DNA from: CAYLXP01 sp964387425
GTDB taxonomy: Bacteria > Verrucomicrobiota > Kiritimatiellia > UBA8416
DNA length: 25,062 nucleotides
Reading direction: 5' to 3'
Assembly: GCA_964387425.1 (NCBI GenBank)
Contig: CAYLXP010000079.1
Span: 1-25,062, forward strand
In this document: positions 15,201-23,900 of the stretch, piece after piece
Numbering within the stretch: position 1 is the stretch's first letter
Layout: each line of letters begins with the position of its first letter
The notes under the pieces: generated by a model
Seen by the model: the letters and a program-made list of their open reading frames with translations, nothing else
What the model was told of the DNA's origin: nothing
Databases searched by the model: none
Made by a program: the position numbers and the translations under genes

Positions 15201-17603
15201 TCCTGACTCGCTGGAGAAGAGCACAAACGTGGTCTGTGCGACACCGGCATCGAGACGGGCGGCGTGTGCTACAGACATTCCGTTGCTCTCACCGAAGCGG
15301 ACAGCAGGTTGTCCATTGATTCCGTTCGTGGTGAAAGTGGGGCGCATGCCGAGGTCGACTTGTTCGGCCAAGTTGCTGAACGTGCTCCTTCCCTGCCAGA
15401 ACTGTGCGGTGTCACCATCTCCTGCCGGGGTTGCAGCAGCCGACTGCACACCCGTACCCGCGTCCAGCCAGAGCTGAAGTCCCGGAATCTCATCCGGCGA
15501 CAGGTCGTTGTCCGCGATAACAACCGTAGCCGTGGATGGAGCTCCGACGGCGTAGGCTCCCGGTAGAATCGTCAGCTCAACCGTCTCGTCACCTTCCCCA
15601 CTCTGGATATCATCCCACGGCGTCACCGTGACCGTAATATTGCTTTCGCCGGACGGCAGCTCAACGGTGCCGCCTAGAAGGTCGTAGTCCTGACCGTTCA
15701 CGGCCGTACCCCCGAGCGAATAGTTAACTGTCAGCGAGCCATTCGTGAGTGCCGCCGGACGACTGATGACGAATGTGCCTGTGTTGGTGTCTTCCTCCGA
15801 TGCCAACGCATCACCGGCCTGCACGCTGATGCCTCCCGTGATGAAGTGCTTCGTTTCAGCAGCCCAGCGTGTGCCGTTCGAGTTGGCGGCTCGGTAGCGA
15901 TAGTAGTAGAGCGTGTCGGGAGCAAGTTCCGTGGCATTGCAGGAATAGGGAACGGGAGGTGTTGCGGCATTGACGCCAAAATCGTTCGTGAAGGCCCACG
16001 TCAGGTTTGTGTCGGCATCGACCGTTCCCCAGTGAGCCCAGACGCGCGTCGGGGCCGAGCCGGTTGAGGTCAGCGTCGCGCTCAGCCACGCATTCGTCGG
16101 GGTTACATCCGACGCCTCGCCGACATGCTCAATCAAGGGGAGATCGGGATCGCCCGCCGGCCTGCGCCACAGAAGCAGCGTGGCAATTGCGCCGTTGTTG
16201 ACGCCGCCACCCTCCACGTCCTGCGACGCACTCACCTCAACGACGGAACCATTCGTGAGGTCGGTCAGCAGGTAAACCAGCGATCCCGAGGATTCCTGGT
16301 GTCCGGTGGTCTGTCGAATATAGTGACATTTGGTCTGTGCGCCTGGTCGGGGAGTGCCATCGACCTCCACGGTCATGATCGGGTTGCCCCGCTGGGTACT
16401 GGTTTCCTTCAGGTTGTCGTTATACACGAGAAGGTAGTCGCCATCCTTCCGCATCGTGATCTGGTGCTTATCGGTGCTGGTGCTGTGCTCAAAGCAGTTC
16501 GTGTCGATGATCCAGTCTGTCGACCACTCCACGGATGCGTCCGGCGACGGGTTCCAGTTGCTGCTACCACCCTCAAGCGTCGTGGCACGCGCGTGGTAAA
16601 CGTCCTGCGTGGTGTCGACCTTCTCAATGTAGATCGAGCCAACCTTGCCGGCCTGGACGGTGGCAGTGCTCCCTGCGGATGACTCCCTGACGGTCTGTAC
16701 GACGAGCTGCTGATTGGCGCCGGTTGTGCGCACGAGCCCCGACCAGTGCAGCGAAGCGTAGTTGTTGCCTTCATCGTGCTGCCGCATGTAGCCCTGCTTC
16801 CCCTCGCCGCCGGGCACCGTGCTGCCATCAAGCTTCACGAGAAGCTTCGGGGCCTGGCGGTCGGTTGATCCATCCCCGGCCAGCGGCACGTTGATGAAGA
16901 CAAGGTAGTCCCCAACGGCGTTCAGCCTGATCGCGCTGTCACCGCTGGTGTGTGTGAAGGCCGGGTGACTAACGCCTTCATCCCACATCAACGGGCTCTG
17001 GGAAGGGCTTTGCAGATTCCCGACCTCATTTCTTGTGGTCGTCGCGGTGAAGAATTCGCGCTCCTCATCGAGGTACTCCGCGTACCAGCTGGCGGGCCCC
17101 ATCTCGACGGAGGCCACACGCTCGGCGGTGCCCTGCACCTTGACCTCCAGGGAGTCACCCACGGCCAGGTTGGTTGCCAACACGGCAATGTGGTCCGACG
17201 ACTGCTGGTGCCAGTTCCTCAACCGCATATAAGCAGACTCCCCGATGCCACCCTCGACAACACTATCAACACCCGACCGGTTCACATGAATCTCGGTGCG
17301 AATGCAGGCGCGGTCGTTGTCGCTCGAGTGGGTTGACAAGACGGGTAGCGTCACGGCCAGCAGGTAGTCGCCCGGCTGCTTCACCGTCAACCGGTTGGTT
17401 TGCGACACACCGTCGAAGTACCGCGTGTCTACCCGGTCACCATGCCAGAGAAGCCCCGTAGGACTGGCCAGATTCACTTCCGTCGTCCCGTCAACGGTAT
17501 TCGTTGCATACAGCCATGCCGCCCCATACGGCCCACTGCCGTATGACAGCGAGGCGACGCAGCAGAATACCGAACAGAGAGTGAATAACCGCAATGGCAG
17601 CAT
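9210..17603 (-). CDS. Giant exported CotH-kinase / lamin-tail multidomain surface protein
   Basis: This 2797-aa protein has a signal peptide (1-22). Three tandem jelly-roll-like modules follow (about 24-172, 182-328, 335-480), each with a GDYL strand and a YMR/YIR motif. Next are an FnIII-like domain (490-590), Calx-beta (591-700), a LamG/ConA-like domain opening PGLQLWLDAGTG (707-920), and lamin-tail domains at about 1041-1200, 1201-1325 and 1331-1480. A CBM-like beta-sandwich (1490-1660) and an Ig-like domain (1670-1785) lead to a CotH-kinase domain (1790-2150) with KKCAYLFMLPKSD and FVADLDNGLN. Three more lamin-tail domains (2241-2395, 2406-2555, 2560-2700) and a Cys-containing InlB-like domain (2705-2782) end in GTIFVVR. 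CotH proteins can phosphorylate proteins, but activity here is inferred. The start has GGGGAG five bases upstream. Confidence 0.92.
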   Translation of the reverse strand: MLPLRLFTLCSVFCCVASLSYGSGPYGAAWLYATNTVDGTTEVNLASPTGLLWHGDRVDTRYFDGVSQTNRLTVKQPGDYLLAVTLPVLSTHSSDNDRACIRTEIHVNRSGVDSVVEGGIGESAYMRLRNWHQQSSDHIAVLATNLAVGDSLEVKVQGTAERVASVEMGPASWYAEYLDEEREFFTATTTRNEVGNLQSPSQSPLMWDEGVSHPAFTHTSGDSAIRLNAVGDYLVFINVPLAGDGSTDRQAPKLLVKLDGSTVPGGEGKQGYMRQHDEGNNYASLHWSGLVRTTGANQQLVVQTVRESSAGSTATVQAGKVGSIYIEKVDTTQDVYHARATTLEGGSSNWNPSPDASVEWSTDWIIDTNCFEHSTSTDKHQITMRKDGDYLLVYNDNLKETSTQRGNPIMTVEVDGTPRPGAQTKCHYIRQTTGHQESSGSLVYLLTDLTNGSVVEVSASQDVEGGGVNNGAIATLLLWRRPAGDPDLPLIEHVGEASDVTPTNAWLSATLTSTGSAPTRVWAHWGTVDADTNLTWAFTNDFGVNAATPPVPYSCNATELAPDTLYYYRYRAANSNGTRWAAETKHFITGGISVQAGDALASEEDTNTGTFVISRPAALTNGSLTVNYSLGGTAVNGQDYDLLGGTVELPSGESNITVTVTPWDDIQSGEGDETVELTILPGAYAVGAPSTATVVIADNDLSPDEIPGLQLWLDAGTGVQSAAATPAGDGDTAQFWQGRSTFSNLAEQVDLGMRPTFTTNGINGQPAVRFGESNGMSVAHAARLDAGVAQTTFVLFSSESGSSLAFKGSAPGTGVGEWRVTPSSYGVSGIGPSGLDTPGSDEVRLVSGRYTGSKVEVFHNGAFKADATQSGIATNAGRLYLGNTSAAGDIAQLVVYNRSLSDAEREQVETYLLGRYFGVILFSDITIPQNLTTLDPADMAIDISALEPVTDVAATLWYREGTSGVFTAIALDNTTGNRFETSAPIPRSSASTIQYYVEVTYTGHPDGTAHWPYGGAQSPASFARVEAHPRQSGPSRRRSGLTISEVMYHPPDPYGSEMEYIELANSDAVPRDISGYRISGAIDYQFPEGTFIGEFGRIVIAHDPAFISSFYGVTGVMGPYDDRLQNDSGTIRLRNQHDAVLLEFDYSDNHPWPLQADGGGHSLVLARPDRGEEDINAWSTSATIHGNPGTSDPIVQDPMANVVINEALIHTDLPQIDFIELHNHSTQSVDISHGVLTDNPNQHKFAIPPSTVLPAGGFVSFDQNTLGFSLSMQGDDVYFINTNANRVVDAVRFPSQTNGVSTGRFPDGGDRFRVLSSTTPGASNAPPAEREIVINEIMYNPISGDSADEYIEIHNCGAGTVDLSYWRFVEGIEFTFPAGTTLAAEGYLVVARDAARLIAKYPQLNSANTLGDFSGRLADRGERVVLACPDDPVAAPDLDFVVMDTVVYGDDNDWGEWADGGGSSLELVDPRSDNRLPMNWAGSDETMKGAWTNVALTGIVRKAVDGLTSEGTVVMDEFHIYMLHAGECLVDDFSLVSTASGGVVRAEDDFEGDMSKWNLLGNHKHSGIETNDAYSGAQSLRVRSTGAGDSIHADNQRPPPFYNRLFTAVAPVLTDGEEATIHAKARWVRGDPYVILSVMAYAHEAAVELPLPADLGSPGLQNSAYRTNAGPAIGDIAHTPIMPAAAEPVVVTCSVDDPNGISTVDLHYRIDPDTTFTNAAMNDSGTGSDIFAGDGIYSGVIPGQASGTLVAFHVTAGDGAAPAVTNSYPSDVPLRECLVRFGEPAAVGDIQTYRIWMTDANITEWETRHERDNEELDCTFVYGNERVIYNAGARYRGNFRSFNGPTGSKKCAYLFMLPKSDRVLGEDELKIDQCGQNGSDSTLQRERTAYWIAGEMGLASSYLRYVRTRVNHSDRGIQHDFQPATRDLARSWFHNDDPPVYRIMTNRGLDIHLLPDGTKNQARYRASWQKKVMNYPNDDYTQIFQVSEALALANTNAFMANVEAMIDVDQWLSAVAFNHVIINSDAFGYSFRHNAYSYLPELDRMRIFVADLDNGLNPNDSVTASLTQVSDDPYTKDMFKVPAYMRMYWRHLRRAALGPLEANSVNPMVDAWYAAFLADGLTPTSPEALKTRLAGRRAYILSELEDEAASFEVTTNGGGDFGTSERIVTLAGTAPIEVATIAVNGDIYPVQYPALTDWELQLELAPGVNAIAVEGRDELGQVVASDSITVTYSESAVAPDGLLVINEIMYNPREPNAEFVELHNLSSTETVNLGGLRLNGLDFTFGAGVFIGPTGYVVVAESIPAYAAAYSNAEVVVGEYDGTLDNGGETLSIQVPAGSNAWLTIDRVTYDDDLPWPTPADNGGYSLQLIDPARDNGLVGNWATGGDVFCTPGWANSVQHSLPGIPDITINEIQPRNGSTLADNAGDFDPWAELYQGATAFTNLNGFYLTDDTNNLVKWEFPAGTTISSNDFVLVWVDGEPGETTVTNLHTSFRMNSDTGLLTLAWVYGAVTTVLDHVEYDGIATNRSYGRYPDGDVSQPRMVCYYPTPGVTNNSIAPPAQIFINEWMADNDATIIDPVDADYEDWLELYNAGETAADLSGYTLTDNAAAPGTWAFPSGAVVAAKGFLFVWADGESNQTAGASYHTDFGLSRSGDEIALHSADGILVDSVSFGSQDGDISQGRWPDGQPETYFMGSPTPADTNIAATLIVSSPYGTPTPPRGTNVYDYNTQVTCSLAGSPYVVSNDYHVCTGWVGSGSVSTSGTTRAVSVIMTVPSTITWEWATYDASTIGTIFVVR

Positions 17604-17640
17604 GAGAACTCCCCAAACCTAGACAAAACCGCAATATATA

Positions 17641-17669
17641 ACTTTATCGCAAAACTGCGACAGGGGCAA
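17641..17669 (-). promoter_or_regulatory. Candidate promoter for the 2797-aa gene
   Basis: On the minus strand, TTGCCC (17669-17664) and TAAAGT (17646-17641) are 17 bp apart, about 40 bp before the start codon at 17603. An A/T-rich stretch with TATATT follows and could supply an alternative -10. It lies between the gene and the palindromic element at 17725-17878. Confidence 0.4.
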
Positions 17670-17724
17670 GGAGCGGGAGTCGAACGGGAGTTGCGGATGG
17701 ACTCTTATGCTGACGTCCTCCCCG

Positions 17725-17878
17725 GGTAGGGTTGGCCCTCTGGGCCGACCGGGATCGAGGGCAGGACCCATGTGTCCACTGAGAGTGGCCGAAAGCTCAC
17801 CGCAGGTTGCTCGGCAACCCCAGCGACCGAAATCGCCTCATGCGTAGATCCCGGCCGAGCCAGAGGCTCAGCCCTACC
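17725..17878. mobile_element. Palindromic element with 32-bp imperfect terminal inverted repeats
   Basis: The left arm 17725-17756 (ggtagggttggccctctggg...gggatc) is the imperfect inverse of the right arm 17847-17878 (gatcccggcc...gccctacc). Both ends keep GGTAGGG and GGGATC. The 90-bp centre contains a perfect GGTTGC-TCG-GCAACC hairpin (17805-17819) and no credible gene. It occupies most of the 324-bp gap between the two giant genes. This is typical of a REP- or MITE-like dispersed element. It may also insulate or attenuate transcription running leftward from the upstream giant gene. Confidence 0.6.
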
Positions 17879-17927
17879 AGTCAGATTCCTGGGGCATCCT
17901 CATTCTGTACGAGCCCGTCGAGCAGCT

Positions 17928-20900
17928 CTACCTGAACCTGAAGACGGTTCCGGGCTTGGAACTGAGGATCAGCTTCGACCCTTGAATTGCAACTCGAATA
18001 TCGGAGAAGACACCACCCGGGACGTTCACGGTGAAATCATCCACATCAACATCGGCCGGGGTGGCACCATTCCAGTCAATGAGGGTGTAGACCTCATCGG
18101 CAAGGCCACCAGCGTCCGAGACGTTGATCGTCACGGTACCAGCCGCGGGGCAGGTCAGTGTGCCGCCGGACACCCTCACGAGGTCAGAGCTCGTGCCCAG
18201 TTCCAAGTTCAACGTCGATCCGGCATCCAGCGCCAGCCCCGCACTAAACGTCAGGGTCCCCGCCGAGGCCCCCGGAGCAAGAACACCGCCACTCTGAACC
18301 GTCGCGACTCCTCCAACCGTACCGACACCACCAACCGTTGCACCAGTCTGCACCGTGAGTGTACCCGTTCCCGTACCAGAACCTGAGGCATTGCTCACAA
18401 GCAACGTGCCGTCACTCACCGTCGTTCCCTGCGCATAGGTGTTGGCACCGGAGAGCGTCAGCGTGGCAGAGCCGGTTTTCACCAGAGAGAAGTCTCGGAC
18501 CGCCGTACTCTGGGCAATCACCCCCGCAAACGTGCCATCCACGCTCTGGTTAACCGAAAGAGTCCGGAATCCGTTGGCACCCCAATCACAGCGTATCTTG
18601 GCATTCTCACTTCCCGTCCCATCAAGATTCCCGAGCGAGATGGTCCCGCCGTTGAACTCGTTTCCGAATACGATGCCGTCATTACCATCCGTGGAACTGA
18701 AGTAGAGATCCGGCTCGCCGGTCAGGTTTCCGCCGGTCGGGTTAACGATAATCAGTCCGTTGTTTGGCCGAATCGTTCCGGAACAGGAAACCGACGCCCC
18801 CTGCAAGCGCAGCTGATAGCCGCCTTCTTTCGCCAGCGTCCCGCTGCCCGTCAGGTCCGCGCTGAACGTATTGTCTCCGGTTGCCGTCGCACCAACCGTA
18901 ACCGTCCCGCTACCAACATCGATCGTCCCGCTGGACCCTGTGAACCCTTTGCTGCTTAGATTCTGGCCGTTGGCATCAATCGTGCCTCCGCCAACCGCCC
19001 ATACGGTCGTGCTCCCGAACGCCGTAGCGGAACCGGCTTTCAGTGTGCCATCATTGCTCGTGGTGTCGCTTGTATACGTGTTTGCACCGGAGAGCGTCAC
19101 GGCTCCACTGCCCATCTTGGTCAACGAACCACCACCACTGATGCCATTGCTCATGTCGAGCGCGGCATCCGAACGGTTGAGAACGAGAGCGCCCCCGTTC
19201 ACGATCGGACCGGAACCAACGGCGCCACTCGTACCGCCATTGCCGACCTGGAGTGTGCCTTCATTGATCGTGGTTGTGCCGGCATGCGTGCTGTTGCCAG
19301 TCAAGATGACCGTCTGGGACCCTGTTCCAGAGGCGAGACCAACATCGACAGCGCCATCGCCGCTGATCGCGGCACTCACGACGTGAGAATCCGTGCGGGA
19401 GAACGTCAAGGTCTCGCCGCTATTGATGACGACATCCGCAGATCCGAGAGAACCGGACGTGCCGGCTCCCGTATCACTGCTGTCTCCCGGCACACCGCCA
19501 ACGCGGACAGGACCATCAACCGTCAGTGTGCCCGTGAGTATGTTTGCACCAGTCAGGATGAACCCGGTTTGATCGGAGGTCATGGAACTCGCGGTGTCCG
19601 TGAGAGTCAGTCCGCCACTTCCATCAATCACGCCCTGAAGCTTCAGAGACCGCCCACTCCCGCCGGACCGGTTGCGGATCTCGTTGGCGGCACCAACCAC
19701 GTCGATGGGGTTCGTCCAGGTCCAATTTCCTTCGGTCTGTGAGAGATGCCCGCTGGTGGCTCCATCCCCCAGCTCGATGGTGCCCGTACCCATGGCCGTT
19801 GCGCCATTGCGGATGGTCTTGAACTCCGATCCCCCCAGGACACGCAGCGTACCACTGAAGTTGTTCCACGTATTCGCTCCCGAGAAGCTGCCGCCGCCAC
19901 CCGGGTAGTTAAAGACCGTCACTCCACCATCAAGCTCGACATCACCTTCACCGGACACGTCGCGCATTCTTGTGCTCGCCTTGTAGTCCAATGTGCCGGT
20001 CCGGTTAAACACAAGCGACGCGCCATTGCTGACCGTGACAGCTCCAATACCAATGTTACCCGTCGCGCCACCGTTACCAATCTGGAGCGTTCCCGCTTCT
20101 ACGTCGGTGGATGCGGTATAGGTGCTCTCTCCGCTCAGTATCGCCGTAGCGGCTTCGTCCTTGTGCAGAACGCCACTACCACTGACGACACCGGACAATT
20201 CAAGGTCATAGGTTGCGCCGGCAAGCGTGTTGGTGGTGTTCGCGTCCAGCGTCACCGGAGTACTGAATGAGCGATTGGCGCCGCCGGCCGCGAGCGTTCC
20301 GTTGTTCATCGTCAGCGAGTTCGCCAAGGTGCGGTCCACACCCAGAGCCTGATCGTCATTCGCAATGAGCCTACCGCCCAGAATCTCAAGTACGGGGAAG
20401 TAGTTCGCTGCGGATATACGCATCGTACCGGCGCCAGCCTTTTGAATGGTCGTTTGCTGTCCATCGGTACACTCGTTCTGCCCGACTTGACCGGTGAAGT
20501 CCAACTCAACACTCGTGGCCGCGCTGTCGCCTACCGTAATCGTCTTCGTTGCCGCGCCGGAAGCGCCGGTCCCATACCACGGGGCGGCGATCGTGGCCGT
20601 GCCGGGATCGTTCGCCGCGTCATACGTGATGCAGTTCTGCAGATTGAAGAGCGTGAAGCCAGCCGAGGTCCCGGGGACGCTGTTCGCGATCACCATGGCC
20701 CCGCCTGCCTGGCCGCCCAGCGTAATGGCTTCGCCGTTGATCAGCCACGCCGGGCTGCCACCCGCATGCGTGTAGCTCTGCTGGCCATTGATATCAACGG
20801 TACCGTTTCGCAGAGTGAAGCCCCTGCCGTGGCCTGAGATGTTCCCTATACCATTCTTGTGCCCCAGCTTCAGCGTGCCACCCTCAATTGTCGTTGCCCC

Positions 20901-23900
20901 ACTGTAGGAGTTGGCACCACTGAGCGTCTGCACGCCGGTTCCGGTCTTGGTCACAAAGCCGGAACCGCTCACATCGTTAACGATTGTCCCGGAGAATACG
21001 GCGTCCTGGTTGTTCCCGCCCACGATGAGGCCATGGTTGCCACCAGAACCAAGGCGAACCGTACCATCCCCCCACAGCGACCCCGCCAGGATGTCATGGT
21101 CATCCACATAGCTGAATACACTGGCCATGCCCCCGTTGGTGACGGTGACAACGCTCTGCCCACTCCAGGCCGTGGCGCTACGCGTGCGGAATTCGGCGCT
21201 CGCGCCATCGATGATCACCGGCCCCGTGAAGCCGCTGTTGTCGCCCGAGAACTGGGGATCCTGCCCCCCCTCGATGCGTAGCGTGCCCTCGCCGCTGAAG
21301 TCATTTCCGTACACCTGCCCGGTGGCACCATAGTCGATCGCGAACGTCGCGCCGTTGGAGACAATCACCGCGCCGCTGCTGAGTGAGCCGCTACCGGCCC
21401 CATCGCCGATCGTAAGCGTGCCGGCTTCGACCGTCGTGGTTCCCGTATAGCCGTTCGCGCCGGACAGCGTTAGCTTGGCCGCGCCCAGCTTTGTCAACGC
21501 GATGGGACGGGTACCGCCACCATCCGAGATGGTCCCTGAGTACGTCCGATCCGTAGTCTGCTGTACAGACACCGTACGCGTACCCGCGCCGCCATAGGCT
21601 CCGCTGATCTGGCCGCTTCCGTAGAGATCACCAAGCGTTACCGTTTCGCCACCATAGGCCCCACCCAGGGCAACACCGCCGGCATTCATGAAGAGGTCGG
21701 GGCGTCCAACGGTCGCGTTGACTCCATCCAGGACGAGCCAACTCCCGGCTGCCTCGATGGTGCCCGAGAATGTGTTGGAACCGGTGAGAACAAGGTTGTT
21801 GGCGTTGGTTTTGACCAGCGTGCCGTCCCCCTGCAGATCGTTGGAGATGGTCGCCGCCGACTTCGCAATCAAAACGGCGGGGCTATTAATGGTGACGTCA
21901 CCTGTGCCGGGCTTTCCACTACCGCTAATGGCCAGCACGCCGTCTTCGATGGTGGTGCCCCCGGAATACGTATTCCCTGCGGTCAACGTAAGCTCAGAAT
22001 CGCCGGTCTTCTCCAACGCACCACCGCCACTCACGAGACCGGTTAGCGTTAGATTGTATGTGTCACCACTGATGGTGTTCGTGGACTCCGCAGCCAACGT
22101 CACAGGCGTGCTGTAGGAACGGTCGGCACCATCGGCTTCGAGCGTGCCGTTGGTCAGGATCAGGCTATTGGCCAGCGTACGACCGGTGCCCAATGCCTGG
22201 GCGTGGTTAGCAATCAATTTGCCACCTTCGACCTGCATCACCGGGAAGTTGTTTTGGCCGGAAATCTTCAGCGTGCCTGCGCCAGTCTTCTTGATCGTTG
22301 TCGACCGGCCATCATTCTGGCCTGTGGCACTCATCTGCCCGCTGATTTCCAGCTCCGTATCTGTGGCCGCACTGTCTCCCACGGCGATCTCTCGGGAGGA
22401 GGTGCCGGTAGCACCAACCGTGATCCAGCGGCCGGATATCGTTGCCGTTCCGGGGTCGTTGGCCGCGTCGTATACGATCTGGTTGTCGATTCCGAGGGAG
22501 GCCCCCGACCCGACGATCCCGGAAGTGAGAATGGTGGGGGTTGCGCCGGCGGCACCGCCAAGCGTCAGCGTATCAAACAATGCCGTCCAGTTCGCCGTTG
22601 CCGACCCGTAAGCACCGCTGTTGACGTCAAACGACAGATCCAGTGTACCATCGTGCACGGTGACAAGGGTATTACCCGACGTGGCGTCGCCGAGTGAGTC
22701 GGCCCGCTCCATCTCGATCGTACCGCCATGGATCACGGTGCCGCCGGTGAAGTTATTGTCAGCCGTCAGGGTCAGCTTGCCAACGCCCAGTTTTTCAAAA
22801 CCGATCTGGCGTGTGCTGTTGTTGTTTTCGACAATCCGCCCATCAAAAGTGGTGTCGCTCAACTGGTTCACTGAGATCGTACGCGGGCGGTCCGCAGGGT
22901 CAGAGCTACCCCAATCGGTACGAAAGTCACCGTATCCGCTAAGGGACGAAAGACTCAGCTTTGGCTTGCTTACCCCGTTGCCCCAGCCTTCCCTGAGGAT
23001 GATACTGGCGGCATCGGCGGCCGAGGCACCCGTATCAAGAGCGAAGCTGCCTGTCTGGCTCACGGTTCCACCGCCGAAGGCGATCCAGCGGCCGCCATTG
23101 TAGGCACCGCTCCCGCCGCGCAACTGGAGGGTTCCGGTGAAGGTCGTGCTCCCCATGTCACTCCAGTTGTCTTTCGAGCTGGACCCGCCATCCACCGTCA
23201 GAATGGTCGAACCGGCGAGTGGTCCGTTCAGGTCGGTGGGAGAGGTCTGATGGAAGGTCAGGTTGCGATTCGCACCCACATCCAGTCCGTCCGATCCAAG
23301 CGTCAGGCTGTTGGCGCCGCCGATGGTCACATCTCCACCGGGATCATCAATCTGCAAACCCTTCCAGCTCAGGTTGGCGCCGAGGTTGTTACTGATTGCT
23401 CCCGTAACGGAGCTGTCCCAGATAGCGAGGTCGCCGCTTCCTGGCGCCGCGCCAGTCGTCCAGCTCGAGCCGAGATTCAAGTTGTCGGTGTTATCCGCTT
23501 TAACGACGCCATCATTGGCTTGGAGTTCAAGGGTATTCCAGGTGGTAGATCCTTGGCCACTGGAACTGCCGGCGCCGAAAACGACTCGGTCTGCGGATGC
23601 CGACCCGGAGGTGGCAATGGCTCCCAATGTGCTCCCCTTGTCGTCGGACAGGGTCGCCGTGGTGGTAGCCACATCATACGTGAGCGTGAACGTGACATAG
23701 TCCATCGTATCAGACCCGCCGTGCTGCTGGCAGGCCACGGCGTTGACATTGAAATCCGTCGTGCCGTCATTGACAATCACATTGCCGGACCCATCATTCT
23801 TGAACGTCAGGATGTAGCTGTAGTCGCCGACGTTCTGAATAATCATGATGTTGTTGTTCTGACGACTAGGTACCGCAGTATAGTAGTTATTCACGCCACC

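Noticed and set aside
17772..18386. 204-aa plus-strand frame
   Set aside because: It covers the palindromic element and then the antisense of the beta-strand repeat gene, with no domain or ribosome site.
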